DNA of 64,000 nucleotides from F23-B02 sp963632825 (GTDB taxonomy: Bacteria > Bacillota > Clostridia > Oscillospirales > Oscillospiraceae): the NCBI GenBank assembly GCA_963632825.1, contig CAVGWF010000005.1, positions 62,001 through 126,000 of the forward strand, read 5' to 3'. The notes beneath the pieces were generated by a model. That model had not been told where the DNA came from and searched no databases. It worked only from the letters and a program-made list of their open reading frames with translations. Each line of letters begins with the position of its first letter. Within the stretch, counting starts at the first letter, position 1. A program made the translations under genes and the position numbers. Shown one piece after another: positions 43,036 through 52,647 of this stretch.

Positions 43036-43920
43036 TCAGCCGGCGTTTTTGACCTTGCGGTGTGCGGGTATATGCTCAAGCAGGTGCGGAACATACAGGC
43101 TCATGAGTATGCAGAGTGCTCCGCAGACACCCTGCACCGTCAGCGGCTCGCCGAGAACGATAACACCCAGCATCCCCGCAAACGCGGGATTCAACGCACA
43201 CATCAGTCCGGCACGCTGGCTTGTCGTGTGCGACTGCGCGACCGGCTGAAGCGTAAATCCAAAGCCGGTGCATACGATGGCAAGCATAAGCACCGAGCCC
43301 CATTCCGCAGCGCCCGACGGTATGCGGGGCTGCTCGAAAATGAGCGAAAGTATCAGTGAAAACATACCGATGAACCCGACCTGCATTATGCCTATCATCA
43401 GGGCATCGCCCTTGTGCGAAAACCGGTCCGTAACGATTATCGCCGCCGCATACAGCACCGCCGCACCGAGGCAGCATGCCTCGCCCGGCGTGAATGAAAA
43501 CGCTCCGGACGAAAGAGTCAGGAGTGCAACGCCGAACAATGCCAGTGCCGCGCTTACAAGGCTTGCAAGCTTCGGCATGCGGCGCACCATCGCCGCCTCC
43601 ATCAGCGGCACAATAACTATAGCGGTGTTTTCGAGAAACGACACCGTGGATGTGTGGGTCGTTTTAAGTGCGGTCATCTCCAGACCCATTACGGCCGTGA
43701 AAAGCGCACCGATGACGGCTCCGGCCTTTATGTCGGCTGCGCTTATGTGCCGCAGTCTTTTGAAAAATATAAGCGACAGGAGCACAAAGCCTATGATAAA
43801 CCGTGAGGCGAGAAGATTGAACGCCCCGAGGCTCGCAAGCCCTGCCTTGCTGAACATATAGGCGCTGCTTCTCGTCAGTATCACCGCTGCCAGAAGCAGC
43901 TCCGCATTTTTCCTGCTCAT
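43036..43920 (-). CDS. DMT/EamA-family transporter
   Basis: 294 residues, 10 predicted helices in two EamA repeats; the second ends ALNPAFAGMLGVIVLGEPLT, the typical EamA C-terminal motif. Exporter of amino acids or similar metabolites by family. Divergent from a LysR regulator 111 bp away, a common arrangement in which the regulator controls the transporter. ATG 43920; upstream AGAGGGGGAATCAAT. Confidence 0.92.
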   Translation of the reverse strand: MSRKNAELLLAAVILTRSSAYMFSKAGLASLGAFNLLASRFIIGFVLLSLIFFKRLRHISAADIKAGAVIGALFTAVMGLEMTALKTTHTSTVSFLENTAIVIVPLMEAAMVRRMPKLASLVSAALALFGVALLTLSSGAFSFTPGEACCLGAAVLYAAAIIVTDRFSHKGDALMIGIMQVGFIGMFSLILSLIFEQPRIPSGAAEWGSVLMLAIVCTGFGFTLQPVAQSHTTSQRAGLMCALNPAFAGMLGVIVLGEPLTVQGVCGALCILMSLYVPHLLEHIPAHRKVKNAG

Positions 43921-44031
43921 ATTGATTCCCCCTCTTGTTGACACGAGTATAATACTGCGCTATACTTGCGTAAAGCGCGAACAAGTCAATTTTACTATGA
44001 CTGTTTGTCATATATTATATGGAGGTGCGAA

Positions 44032-44907
44032 ATGGACAGTGAAAAATGCAGGATCCTGCTCAGCATACTCAAAAACGGCAGCATGTCCGCCGCCGCCGAG
44101 GAGCTCAGCTACACACAGTCGGGCATAAGCCGGGCGGTGGAGTCCGTAGAGCGCGCGGCGGGCTTTCCGATACTGTGCCGCGGCAGAGGCGGCGTGCGCC
44201 TGACCCGCGAGGGCGAGCAGCTCCTGCCCTCGATAAAGGAGATGTCCTACTGGTCGCAGCAGTATGAGCAAACCGTGCTGAAGCTGCGCGGCATAGAGAC
44301 CGGCAGCCTTGCGGTGGGCTCGTCGTATGTGAAGTATTTCCCGTGGCTGACGAAGGTCATATCCGGCTTTCACGACGCACATCCGAGCATAACCGTTGAG
44401 CTCTGCTCCGGAACGAGCACCGAGCTTGCCGCACGAATGGACGAGCGCGAGCTCGATTTCGGGATCGCAAGCCGCCGTGACGGCAATTTTGAGAGCACAG
44501 TCGTAACGCGTGACGGGCTCGTAGCGCTGCTGCCGCCGGAGCATCCGCTTGCAAACGCGGAGGGCGTTCCGGCAAGCATTTTTGAAGCCGAGCCGTATAT
44601 CGAGATACACACCGGACTTGAAACCGACAACACCCGCTGCTTTGCCGCGCGCGGCATAACGCCGAATCTGAGCTTTTCAACGCCGGACAGCTTCATTGCC
44701 TGCGGCATGGTGCGCTCCGGACTGGGTATTGCACTGGTGAACAGGGTCATCGCCGAGCAGCTCGGCGGCGGTGTGGTATGCGTTCCGCTGCTGCCGCCGG
44801 AGGATATTGATATATGCATCATAACTCCGCCGAAAAATGTGATATCACCCGCGGCCAAGAGCTTCGCGGCTTATGCGATGCGCTTCATCGACGAGCTCCG
44901 TTCGTAA
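44032..44907 (+). CDS. LysR-family transcriptional regulator
   Basis: 291 residues. N-terminal wHTH (residues 3-62: KNGSMSAAAEELSYTQSGISRAVESVE) and a periplasmic-binding-type effector domain (about 85-290). Probably controls the divergent DMT transporter. ATG 44032 is chosen for the GGAGGTGCGAA before it; the frame is open to 43966. Confidence 0.92.
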   Translation: MDSEKCRILLSILKNGSMSAAAEELSYTQSGISRAVESVERAAGFPILCRGRGGVRLTREGEQLLPSIKEMSYWSQQYEQTVLKLRGIETGSLAVGSSYVKYFPWLTKVISGFHDAHPSITVELCSGTSTELAARMDERELDFGIASRRDGNFESTVVTRDGLVALLPPEHPLANAEGVPASIFEAEPYIEIHTGLETDNTRCFAARGITPNLSFSTPDSFIACGMVRSGLGIALVNRVIAEQLGGGVVCVPLLPPEDIDICIITPPKNVISPAAKSFAAYAMRFIDELRS

Positions 44908-44967
44908 ATTATTCATAATTTCCGGCGCCGTTTACATATGATCAAATGACCGCAAATTTGAAATGTA

Positions 44968-45016
44968 CCCGCCAAATTGTGCCGCTCTGACGAGTGCCGT
45001 ACGGTTTTGGCGGGAG
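44968..45016 (+). other. Imperfect hairpin upstream of the heptad-repeat gene
   Basis: Arms CCCGCCAAA and TTTTGGCGGG enclose about 30 nt. Together with the AT-rich tract at 45025-45075 it is the only structure I see in the 271-bp gap before 45179. No confident promoter. Confidence 0.4.
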
Positions 45017-45178
45017 ATGTTTTAAAAAAGTGTTAAAAATTTTTCAAAAAATTTGTCGTTTCTTCTTTACTATTTTGACATTCCGTGTTACACTGACAGA
45101 AGTCAAACAAAATGCAGATAAATGTATCGTTTTTAAATCGGGCATTAAGTAATATTTACATAAATAGGGAGGAAAAAT

Positions 45179-46897
45179 ATGAAACGAGTATTACTTATGG
45201 TGTTCAGCATCGTTCTTATTCTCGCCTGCATATTCAGCCTGTTCGCCTGCGTCGCCGGCGTTCGGGATGTGCTGAATATCAAGGAGTATAAGACCTCCGA
45301 TGCCGAGTTTGCAAGAGAAAGCCTTGCGACCGCAAGAGACGGCATCGCACAGCTCAAGGAAAATGAGGAGACCTACCTCACGGGTGTCGGCACCTACACC
45401 GACGGTCTGGCAAGCTATGCGGCAGGTCAGCAGACTCTCGCGGCAGGCGAGAAGACCCTTGCGGACGGCTATGCAGCCTATGCGGCAGGCAAGAAGCAGC
45501 TTGAGGAGGGCAAGGCGGCATACGCAGCCGGCCAGAAGCAGATCGAGGAGAACACTCAGGCATACAACGAGGGCAAGGAAACGCTCGCAAAGATCGAGCC
45601 TCTGCTGCCTTATCTCAACCAGTATGTCGCTTTCCGTGACGGCACCGTCGCAAAGCTGCCCGGCTTTGACACCGCTCAGGCATGGTTCGTGGCCGTCGTT
45701 CGCCCCATGGCAAGCCGTCTCGGTCTCGACATTCCCGCGGACGTTACCGACTTCCCCGCATACATAAATCAGATGGTGGCAGACGGCAAGGCTCAGCTCA
45801 AGGCGTATGAGGACGGCGTCGCACAGCTTGCCGAGGCTGAAAAGACCATCGCAGCCGGTGAGGAAGCGCTCGCGGCTGCCGAAAAGGAACTGGCAGCCGG
45901 TGAGGTCAAGCTCGCAAACGGCCGTCAGGAGCTGGCAGCCGGCGCGGCTTCGCTGGCGGACGGCAAGGCTCAGCTCTCCGTCTTTGAGCAGGGCGAGCTC
46001 ACTCTGGCAGAGGGCGGCATGGCACTGTGCGAGGGCATGCCCCTTTGCTTCAGCTACTTCAACGGCCGTCAGACCGTTAAGTCCCTGCCCGAGTATCTGG
46101 CAGGACAGTTCGGCGTTGAGATCCCCGATAATCTCGTTGTCATCAAAAACGGTATTGCTTCGCTGAATACCGAGGCTTACGAGGAGTTCTGCATCACCGT
46201 TCTTTCCGCAATGTACAAGGTCGATGAAAACGGCGAGGTCGTCGTGAAGAACGGCTTCAAGATGCTCGACCTCGATAAGTGCAGCACCCTCTGCGACATG
46301 GCAGAGCAGTACCTGCAGGATCAGGAAGCCGATATCACTCAGGAAGTCATGGCTCGTGTTGCCATCTATGCGGCACTCGCGCTCGCTGCGGTCCTCGGCA
46401 TTATCGCCGGCATCCGCGGTATCGTTGCGGCAGCAAAGGGCAGCAGAAAGACCGGCAGGGTTCTCGGCATCATCGCCGCGGCTCTTTCGCTTGCGGCAGT
46501 CATCACCGGTATCTGCACCCACTTCGGCGACTATGTCTACTCCGTCCGCCTTGACGAGGTCGGCAACTATGTCACCGAGACCGCTTCCAAGCTGAGCTTC
46601 GCGCCCATACACCAGTATTCAGGCACCATCCAGCTCATAGCTCTCGTCATCATGGCATGCTCGACCGTTCTGTTTGCCATCTTCGCCATTGCTGCCGGCA
46701 ATGCGGCAAAGGAGAAGGAAGCGGCACTCGCGGCGGCGGCAGCCGAGGACGAGGATGAGGCGGCTTATGCGGCAGCGGCTCTTGCAGCGGCAGAGGCGGC
46801 GGCAGAGAGTGCAAAGGAAGATGAGCCCAAGGCAGATGAGCAGGTCATCGAGGCTCAGGCCGGGGATGCTCCCGCAGAGGAAACCGTTAAAGAGTAA
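45179..46897 (+). CDS. Heptad-repeat membrane protein, paralogue of the 1294-2964 product
   Basis: 572 residues. N-terminal helix (4-25), two blocks of AAG/LADG heptads (about 80-125 and 215-265, e.g. TLAAGEKTLADGYAAYAAGK), a non-repeat core between and after, about three C-terminal helices (398-510), and an Ala/Glu-rich acidic tail. Same architecture and xxxLxxG pattern as the protein paired with the RND pump, but here it is a single-gene unit with no RND neighbour. Start ATG with TAGGGAGGAAAAAT. Likely abundant: strong RBS and strong terminator. Confidence 0.75.
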   Translation: MKRVLLMVFSIVLILACIFSLFACVAGVRDVLNIKEYKTSDAEFARESLATARDGIAQLKENEETYLTGVGTYTDGLASYAAGQQTLAAGEKTLADGYAAYAAGKKQLEEGKAAYAAGQKQIEENTQAYNEGKETLAKIEPLLPYLNQYVAFRDGTVAKLPGFDTAQAWFVAVVRPMASRLGLDIPADVTDFPAYINQMVADGKAQLKAYEDGVAQLAEAEKTIAAGEEALAAAEKELAAGEVKLANGRQELAAGAASLADGKAQLSVFEQGELTLAEGGMALCEGMPLCFSYFNGRQTVKSLPEYLAGQFGVEIPDNLVVIKNGIASLNTEAYEEFCITVLSAMYKVDENGEVVVKNGFKMLDLDKCSTLCDMAEQYLQDQEADITQEVMARVAIYAALALAAVLGIIAGIRGIVAAAKGSRKTGRVLGIIAAALSLAAVITGICTHFGDYVYSVRLDEVGNYVTETASKLSFAPIHQYSGTIQLIALVIMACSTVLFAIFAIAAGNAAKEKEAALAAAAAEDEDEAAYAAAALAAAEAAAESAKEDEPKADEQVIEAQAGDAPAEETVKE

Positions 46898-46990
46898 ACC
46901 GAAAAATATTTTCAGCCGACGACCGTGCGAGACGGTATTCAGACCGTTCTCCGGTCCGGGGTGAGCGCGTGATCTCCCCGTAGGCTGTTG

Positions 46991-47020
46991 ACCCGTGGGG
47001 CATTGCCCCACGGGTTTTTT
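46991..47020 (+). terminator. Terminator of the heptad-repeat gene
   Basis: 11-bp stem (46991-47001 / 47005-47015), loop ATT, T7 tail. A repeat element starts at its end. Confidence 0.85.
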
Positions 47021-47021
47021 T

Positions 47022-47362
47022 AGAGGCGATTTTCCGCACCTGCCGGTACGGTTATCTCTGGTTGCCCGACCGGTGAGTACCGGCAAAACCGGTAAACCGC
47101 CGCGCTGAATCGGTGCGTCAATGGCTCCCTTGCGTAAAGGGAGCTGTCAGCCGCATGGCTGACTGAGGGATCGTTTTTTCAATGGCGGTTGTCTGCACCT
47201 ACGGATACGGCTATTGCAGTTTCCCGACCAGCGGGTACCGGCGAAACCGGTGTATTGCCGCGCTGAATCGGTGCACCCTTGGCTTCCCCTTTGAGGGGAA
47301 GCTGTCGGCGAAGCCGACTGATGAGGTGGAATCATATCATCGGCGCAAGCCGATACAATCCT
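47022..47362 (+). repeat. Dispersed modular repeat, double copy (R6)
   Basis: Order A-C then A-B. First module A 47022-47118, module C 47120-47175, second module A 47180-47270, module B 47275-47362. Begins directly at the T-run of the preceding terminator. Confidence 0.85.
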
Positions 47363-47413
47363 GACTGTGCCGATTTTTACCGTTCAAATATACCTTTAAA
47401 ACATCTAAAAAAG

Positions 47414-47441
47414 TTGAAAAGCTAAGATATTGTGTTATAAT
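47414..47441 (+). promoter_or_regulatory. Promoter of htpG
   Basis: TTGAAA (47414-47419), 16-bp spacer, TATAAT (47436-47441). No CIRCE palindrome is visible. Confidence 0.7.
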
Positions 47442-47478
47442 AAGCTATTATCATAGCCCCAATGGAGGTTTTAAGAGT

Positions 47479-49401
47479 ATGGCAAAAAAGCAGTTCAAGG
47501 CAGAGAGCAAGAGATTGCTCGATCTCATGATCAATTCAATCTATACAAACAAGGAAATTTTTCTGCGCGAGATCATCTCGAATGCATCCGACGCGATCGA
47601 CAAGCTGTGCTACATCTCGCTGACCGACGATCAGGTCGGTCTGAACAGAGAAGACTACCGCATCCGCATTACCGTCGACAAGAACGCCCGCACCATCACC
47701 GTTTCCGACAACGGCATCGGCATGAGCCAGGATGAGGCGGAGAAAAACCTCGGTGTTATCGCAAAGAGCGGCTCATACAAGTTCAAAAACGAGCTGAGCG
47801 AGGAGGACAGGCAGAACGACGATATATCCATCATCGGTCAGTTCGGCGTCGGCTTCTATTCCGCGTTCATGGTCTCGGACAAGGTCACCGTTATCACGAA
47901 GAAATACGGTGAGGAAACCGGTGTTATCTGGGAGAGCACCGGAGCCGACGGCTACACCGTTGCCCCCTATGAAAAATATAAGCCCGGCACCGATGTAATC
48001 ATGCATATAAAAGAGGATACCGATGAGGAGATATACGGCTCGTATCTCGAGATATGGAAGCTCAAGGCTCTCGTAAAGAAATATTCCGACTATGTCCGCT
48101 GGCCCATCGTTATGGACATTACACATCAGGAGCAGCAGCCCACCGGCGAGGAGGATAAGGACGGAAATCCCGTTATGCACACCGTCAATGTCACCGCGCC
48201 CGAAACCGTCAACTCTATGGTGCCCATCTGGCAGAGAGCCAAGACCGAGGTCACCGACGAGGAGTGCGTCAAGTGGTACAAGGAGACGAACCGCGATCAG
48301 ACCGATCCTGCGGCTGTGCTGCGCATAAACGCCGAGGGCGTGGTGTCGTACAAGGCGATGCTGTTTATCCCCGGCAAGGACATTGACAACGGCATATCCG
48401 GCGCGACCAAAAAGGGCATCAAGCTCTACTGCAACGGCGTGCTGATCATGGAAAACTGCGACAAGCTGCTGCATGATTATTTCGAGTTCGTGCGCGGTGT
48501 CGTCGATTCTCCCGACCTGAGCCTGAACATCTCGCGCGAGATACTTCAGCACAACCGTCAGCTCAAGGTCATCGGTCAGAACCTCGAAAAGAAGATAAAG
48601 GCAGAGCTCGAGAAGATGATGCGCGACGATCGCCCGAAGTACGAGCAGCTCTGGCGCAATTTCGGCATCCACATCAAATGCGGCGTCTGCGACGAATACG
48701 GCAGATACACCGACTTTCTCAAGGATCTGCTGATATTCTACACCTCAGAGGAGAGCATGCGCTCACTCAAGGAATATGTCGATAATATGCCCGAGGATCA
48801 GAAGGCTATTTACTATGCCTCCGCGGAAACCGTCAAAAAGGCAATGGCGCTGCCCCAGTGCGAGGAGGTCAGAGCCCACGGCTATGAGATACTGTACCTC
48901 GATCACCCCATCGACGAGACCGTCCTGATGCAGCTTCGCATGTATGAGGGCAAGGGCTTCGTAAATGTTCTGACCGAGGATCTCGGCTTCCAGACCGACG
49001 AGGAAAAGAAGGCTGCCGAGGAGAAGGTCGTTGCAAACAAGGAGCTGCTCGACTTCATCTGCCAGAGCATAGGCGACGAGAAGCTCAAGCAGGTAACGCT
49101 TTCGAGCAAGCTCGTTTCGTCCGCGTGCTGCCTGACCTCGACCGGCGGCTTCACGCTGGAGATGGAGAAATATTTCCGCAACGGTCCGAGTGAGGAGATG
49201 CGCAAGCTGCGCGCCGACCGCGTGCTTGAGCTCAATGCGGAGCATCCCGCATGCGCTGCCGTAAAGAAGGCCTATGACGATGGCGATAAGGACAGGGCGG
49301 CGACCCTGTCAAAGATCCTGTATGCGCAGTCCGAGCTCATCGCCGGCGTTGAAATAGAAGATCCCAGCGCTTACGCGGATCTCGTTTGCAGCCTGTTTTA
49401 A
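47479..49401 (+). CDS. htpG: Molecular chaperone HtpG (Hsp90)
   Basis: 640 residues. N-terminal GHKL ATPase: EIISNASDAIDKL, SDNGIGM and GQFGVGFYSAFMV; middle domain with RGVVDSPDLSLNISREILQ; C-terminal dimerisation domain. Cytosolic ATP-dependent chaperone. RBS ATGGAGGTTTTAAGAGT. Single-gene unit flanked by repeat elements R6 and R7. Confidence 0.97.
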   Translation: MAKKQFKAESKRLLDLMINSIYTNKEIFLREIISNASDAIDKLCYISLTDDQVGLNREDYRIRITVDKNARTITVSDNGIGMSQDEAEKNLGVIAKSGSYKFKNELSEEDRQNDDISIIGQFGVGFYSAFMVSDKVTVITKKYGEETGVIWESTGADGYTVAPYEKYKPGTDVIMHIKEDTDEEIYGSYLEIWKLKALVKKYSDYVRWPIVMDITHQEQQPTGEEDKDGNPVMHTVNVTAPETVNSMVPIWQRAKTEVTDEECVKWYKETNRDQTDPAAVLRINAEGVVSYKAMLFIPGKDIDNGISGATKKGIKLYCNGVLIMENCDKLLHDYFEFVRGVVDSPDLSLNISREILQHNRQLKVIGQNLEKKIKAELEKMMRDDRPKYEQLWRNFGIHIKCGVCDEYGRYTDFLKDLLIFYTSEESMRSLKEYVDNMPEDQKAIYYASAETVKKAMALPQCEEVRAHGYEILYLDHPIDETVLMQLRMYEGKGFVNVLTEDLGFQTDEEKKAAEEKVVANKELLDFICQSIGDEKLKQVTLSSKLVSSACCLTSTGGFTLEMEKYFRNGPSEEMRKLRADRVLELNAEHPACAAVKKAYDDGDKDRAATLSKILYAQSELIAGVEIEDPSAYADLVCSLF

Positions 49402-49423
49402 GGCAGCGGAGATTTGACGGCGC

Positions 49424-49690
49424 TCATGCCTCCCTTGTGCAGAGGGAGCTGGGTCGGCGTGAGCCGGGCCGGAGGGATTGTATATTGTTTCGGCTTGCGC
49501 CGATGATATAATCCCACCTCATCAGTCGGCTTCGCCGACAGCTTCCCCTCCGAGGGGAAGCCAAGGGCGCACCGATTCAGCGCGGCAATATACCGGTTTC
49601 GTCGGTATCTACCGGTCGGGACACCAGAGATAAATGTATCCGTAGGTGCGGAAAAACGCCATTGAAAAAACGCCTCTGAAAAAGGAATGC
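49424..49690 (-). repeat. Dispersed modular repeat, reverse orientation (R7)
   Basis: On the minus strand the order is A-B-D. It contains CTTCCCCTCCGAGGGGAAG, GTCGGCTTCGCCGAC and CCGTAGGTGCGGAAAAACGCC, with two GGCGTTTTTT-type ends at 49660-49680. It occupies the gap between htpG and hemW. Confidence 0.85.
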
Positions 49691-49711
49691 GCCAAAGGCG
49701 CCGAGGGAAAA

Positions 49712-50974
49712 ATGAGAGACAGACTTGGAGTTTACATTCATATACCGTTCTGCGTTTCAAAATGCAGCTACTGCGATTTCTATTCCGTCGCCGGAGGCAA
49801 GCAGAAGATGCCCGACTACCAGTCGGCGCTTTTGTCGCACATAAGCGAGTCGACCGGGGCGATGGAGAGCTACGAGATCGACAGCATCTACATCGGCGGC
49901 GGCACACCGAGCTGCTACGGCGCCCAGCGCATCGTTGATATCCTCGACGAGCTCAAGCGCATGGGTAATGTGCGCCTTGATGCCGAGATAACCGTTGAGG
50001 CAAACCCCGACACGGTGAAGCTCGACGAGCTCAGGCTCCTGCGAAACGAGGGCGTGAACAGACTGTCGATAGGCGTTCAATCGGCAAATAACGATATTCT
50101 GAAGATAATAGGACGGCGGCATAATTTCCGTCAGGCCGAGCTTGCGGTGGACATTGCCCGCCGCGCCGGCTTTGAAAATGTCAGCCTCGACCTTATATAC
50201 GGTCTGCCGAGTCAGACGAAGGGAGACTGGGCGGAGACCCTGTCCAGGGCGCTGGAGCTGCACCCGGAGCATCTTTCGTGCTACTGCCTCAAGCTTGAGG
50301 AGGGCACGCCAATGTACCGCAGCTACCTCGGCTCACCGCTGATCCCGGACGAGGACGAGCAGGCGGACATGTACCTGTACACGACCGACACGCTCAAAAA
50401 TTACGGCTTTGAGCAGTATGAGATCTCGAATTTTGCCATTCCCGGCTACGAATCGAGGCACAACCTCAAGTATTGGCAGCTCGACGACTATGTCGGCTTC
50501 GGTCCGGGCGCACATTCGTGCATCGGCGGAGTGAGATACAGCTATGTGCGTGATCTCGAAAAATATATCTCCGCCGTCATCGGTGACAGCATGATAATCG
50601 ACGAATACGAGCAGATAGTGCCCATACAGAAGGCTACGGAATACCTTATGCTCGGCATGCGCACCGTTCACGGCATATCGCGGGAGGAATACCATAAAAT
50701 ATACCGCAGCGACTGGGAGCCCATTGAGGAGACCTTTGAGCTGTTTGAAAGAAAGGGCTGGGCGGAAAGAAAAGACACCCGGTGGCATCTGACGCCGGCA
50801 GGCTTTTTAATATCGAATGTGCTGATAAACGCGGTTTTGGAGGCGCAGACCGGTGCCAAGGTCGAGAACAACCCGTGGATGCGGGATGCATTCAGGCAGG
50901 AGAAGAAGCAGGAGCTCCCCGAGGGCGAATACGAGCGCTTCACCTCCGTGTACAGGGATAGGACCGGCATCTGA
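49712..50974 (+). CDS. hemW: HemW-like radical SAM heme chaperone
   Basis: 420 residues. Radical SAM cluster IHIPFCVSKCSYCDFYS (C-x3-C-x2-C, about 12-20 and on), GGGTPS, and the HemW C-terminal domain. The Cys after CDFYS that distinguishes true coproporphyrinogen dehydrogenase (HemN) is absent. First gene of hemW-vanW-metG-Nif11. ATG 49712 with GAGGGA; the frame runs open to 49646 through repeat sequence. Confidence 0.93.
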   Translation: MRDRLGVYIHIPFCVSKCSYCDFYSVAGGKQKMPDYQSALLSHISESTGAMESYEIDSIYIGGGTPSCYGAQRIVDILDELKRMGNVRLDAEITVEANPDTVKLDELRLLRNEGVNRLSIGVQSANNDILKIIGRRHNFRQAELAVDIARRAGFENVSLDLIYGLPSQTKGDWAETLSRALELHPEHLSCYCLKLEEGTPMYRSYLGSPLIPDEDEQADMYLYTTDTLKNYGFEQYEISNFAIPGYESRHNLKYWQLDDYVGFGPGAHSCIGGVRYSYVRDLEKYISAVIGDSMIIDEYEQIVPIQKATEYLMLGMRTVHGISREEYHKIYRSDWEPIEETFELFERKGWAERKDTRWHLTPAGFLISNVLINAVLEAQTGAKVENNPWMRDAFRQEKKQELPEGEYERFTSVYRDRTGI

Positions 50975-50987
50975 CAGGAGGGACGAT

Positions 50988-52625
50988 ATGGCAAGGGGAA
51001 AGCACGAGACCTCGAAAAAGAAAAAAACAACCAAAAAATCACCCGCAAGGGCGAAGAGCTCGGGCAGAGGCAAAAAGGCTGCCGTCATTATTGCCGCCGC
51101 TCTGGTGCTCATAGCCGCAGCAGGCTTCGTAACGGGGCTTCTGGCGGGGAGATCGTCCAAAATACATCCGAATCTCACGCTCGGCGGCATTGCCGTCGGA
51201 GACATGACGGTGCAGCAGGCGGAGAAAAAGCTCACGGAGGCAGGCTGGTCGGCAAGCGATGCCGGAGTCGAGGTAACGCTTCCGGGCGAGTATAAATTCA
51301 CCGTCACCGCGCAGGAGGCGGGCACCGACCTGAGCTGTGCCGAAGCGGCTCAGGCAGCATATGACTACGGCCACAGCGGCTCGCCGGTGAACGACCTGCT
51401 GGCATATCTCAGGTGCATAACCGGCGGAGTCACCGACGCCGACATCCTCAGGGCGGCTAATGCCGAGGGCGTCAGGGCAGCGGTGGATAAGGCTCTCGCC
51501 GATTATAACGGGAACATGGGCAAAGGCTATGAGGTGGATACCGAAAATGCCGTTCTGAAAATGGTAAAGGGCGCCGAAACGATAGACATAGACGCAGGCA
51601 AGCTGTGCGATATGATAGTTGAGGCATTTGCCGGCGGCAGCGGCAGCGTCACCTATACAGCGGAGGCAAAGGACTCTGCCGAGCCCGATTTTGACAAGCT
51701 GCACGAGGAGCTGTACGCCGAGGTGCTCGACGCGCAGTACGACCCCGAAACGCAGAAGGCCACAGAGAGCAGGGTTGGCATAGACTTTGATGTAAGTGCC
51801 GCGGAAAAGCTCTGGGCAGATGCCCGGCAGGGTGAGCTCGTAAAGATACCGCTCGAGGTAACGCAGCCCAGGTACACGCAGGAGCAGTTGGATAAGATGC
51901 TCTTTGCCGACAAGCTCGGCTCGCAGACGACGAGCTACACCTCGTCGGCAGCCGGCAGAGCCACTAATGTCGAGCTGAGCGCGGAAAAGATAAACGGCTA
52001 TGTCCTCGCGCCGGGCGAGACCTTCTCCTACAACACGGTCGTCGGCAAGCGCACCGCAGCAGCCGGCTTCAAGGAAGCGGGGGCCTATGCCGGAGGCAAG
52101 GTCATTCAGGAGATAGGCGGCGGCATATGCCAGACCTCCTCCACGCTCTACTGCGCGGCGCTGTACGCAAACTTGCAGATAGTCGCACGCGATGAGCACT
52201 ACTTCGCCGTGGGCTATGTCCCATGGGGACTGGACGCCACCGTAAGCTGGGGCGGACCGGAGTTTAAATTCAAAAACAATCGGGATTTCCCGATAAAGAT
52301 AGTCACAAGGTGCGAGAACCGCCAGCTCACCATCGAGATCTGGGGCACTGATGTTGACGGAAGCTATGTCAAGATGGATTACTCGGCATCCACCGTGTAC
52401 GACTCGACATACACCGATGTCGCCATAGGCACGCGTGCGGTGACCTATCGCTGTGTCTATGACAAAAACGATAATCTTATAAGCCGCACCAAGGAAGCCA
52501 GCAGCTACTACCATTACCACGAGGAAAACATCAAGTGGCCCGAGCCCGAGCCCACGCCGGAGCCCGAACCGAGCACTGAGCCCGAGCCGGAAGACGAGCC
52601 TGTCGAAGCAGCCCCTGCCGCATAG
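50988..52625 (+). CDS. VanW-family surface protein
   Basis: 545 residues. Basic cytoplasmic head (Lys-rich, 1-30), one membrane helix (31-52), peptidoglycan-binding-like repeats (PG_binding_4, about 60-310) and the VanW domain (about 325-470: GYVLAPGETFSYNTVVG, IGGGICQTSSTLY). A Pro/Glu-rich tail ends the protein. Acts at the wall; the reaction is unknown. 13 bp after hemW; RBS AGGAGGGACGAT. Confidence 0.92.
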   Translation: MARGKHETSKKKKTTKKSPARAKSSGRGKKAAVIIAAALVLIAAAGFVTGLLAGRSSKIHPNLTLGGIAVGDMTVQQAEKKLTEAGWSASDAGVEVTLPGEYKFTVTAQEAGTDLSCAEAAQAAYDYGHSGSPVNDLLAYLRCITGGVTDADILRAANAEGVRAAVDKALADYNGNMGKGYEVDTENAVLKMVKGAETIDIDAGKLCDMIVEAFAGGSGSVTYTAEAKDSAEPDFDKLHEELYAEVLDAQYDPETQKATESRVGIDFDVSAAEKLWADARQGELVKIPLEVTQPRYTQEQLDKMLFADKLGSQTTSYTSSAAGRATNVELSAEKINGYVLAPGETFSYNTVVGKRTAAAGFKEAGAYAGGKVIQEIGGGICQTSSTLYCAALYANLQIVARDEHYFAVGYVPWGLDATVSWGGPEFKFKNNRDFPIKIVTRCENRQLTIEIWGTDVDGSYVKMDYSASTVYDSTYTDVAIGTRAVTYRCVYDKNDNLISRTKEASSYYHYHEENIKWPEPEPTPEPEPSTEPEPEDEPVEAAPAA

Positions 52626-52647
52626 AAACCGAAAAGGAGAAAATAAA

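Noticed and set aside
42428..47362. CRISPR array
   Set aside because: The repeated units are themselves hairpin modules of varying order, with no regular spacers and no cas genes.
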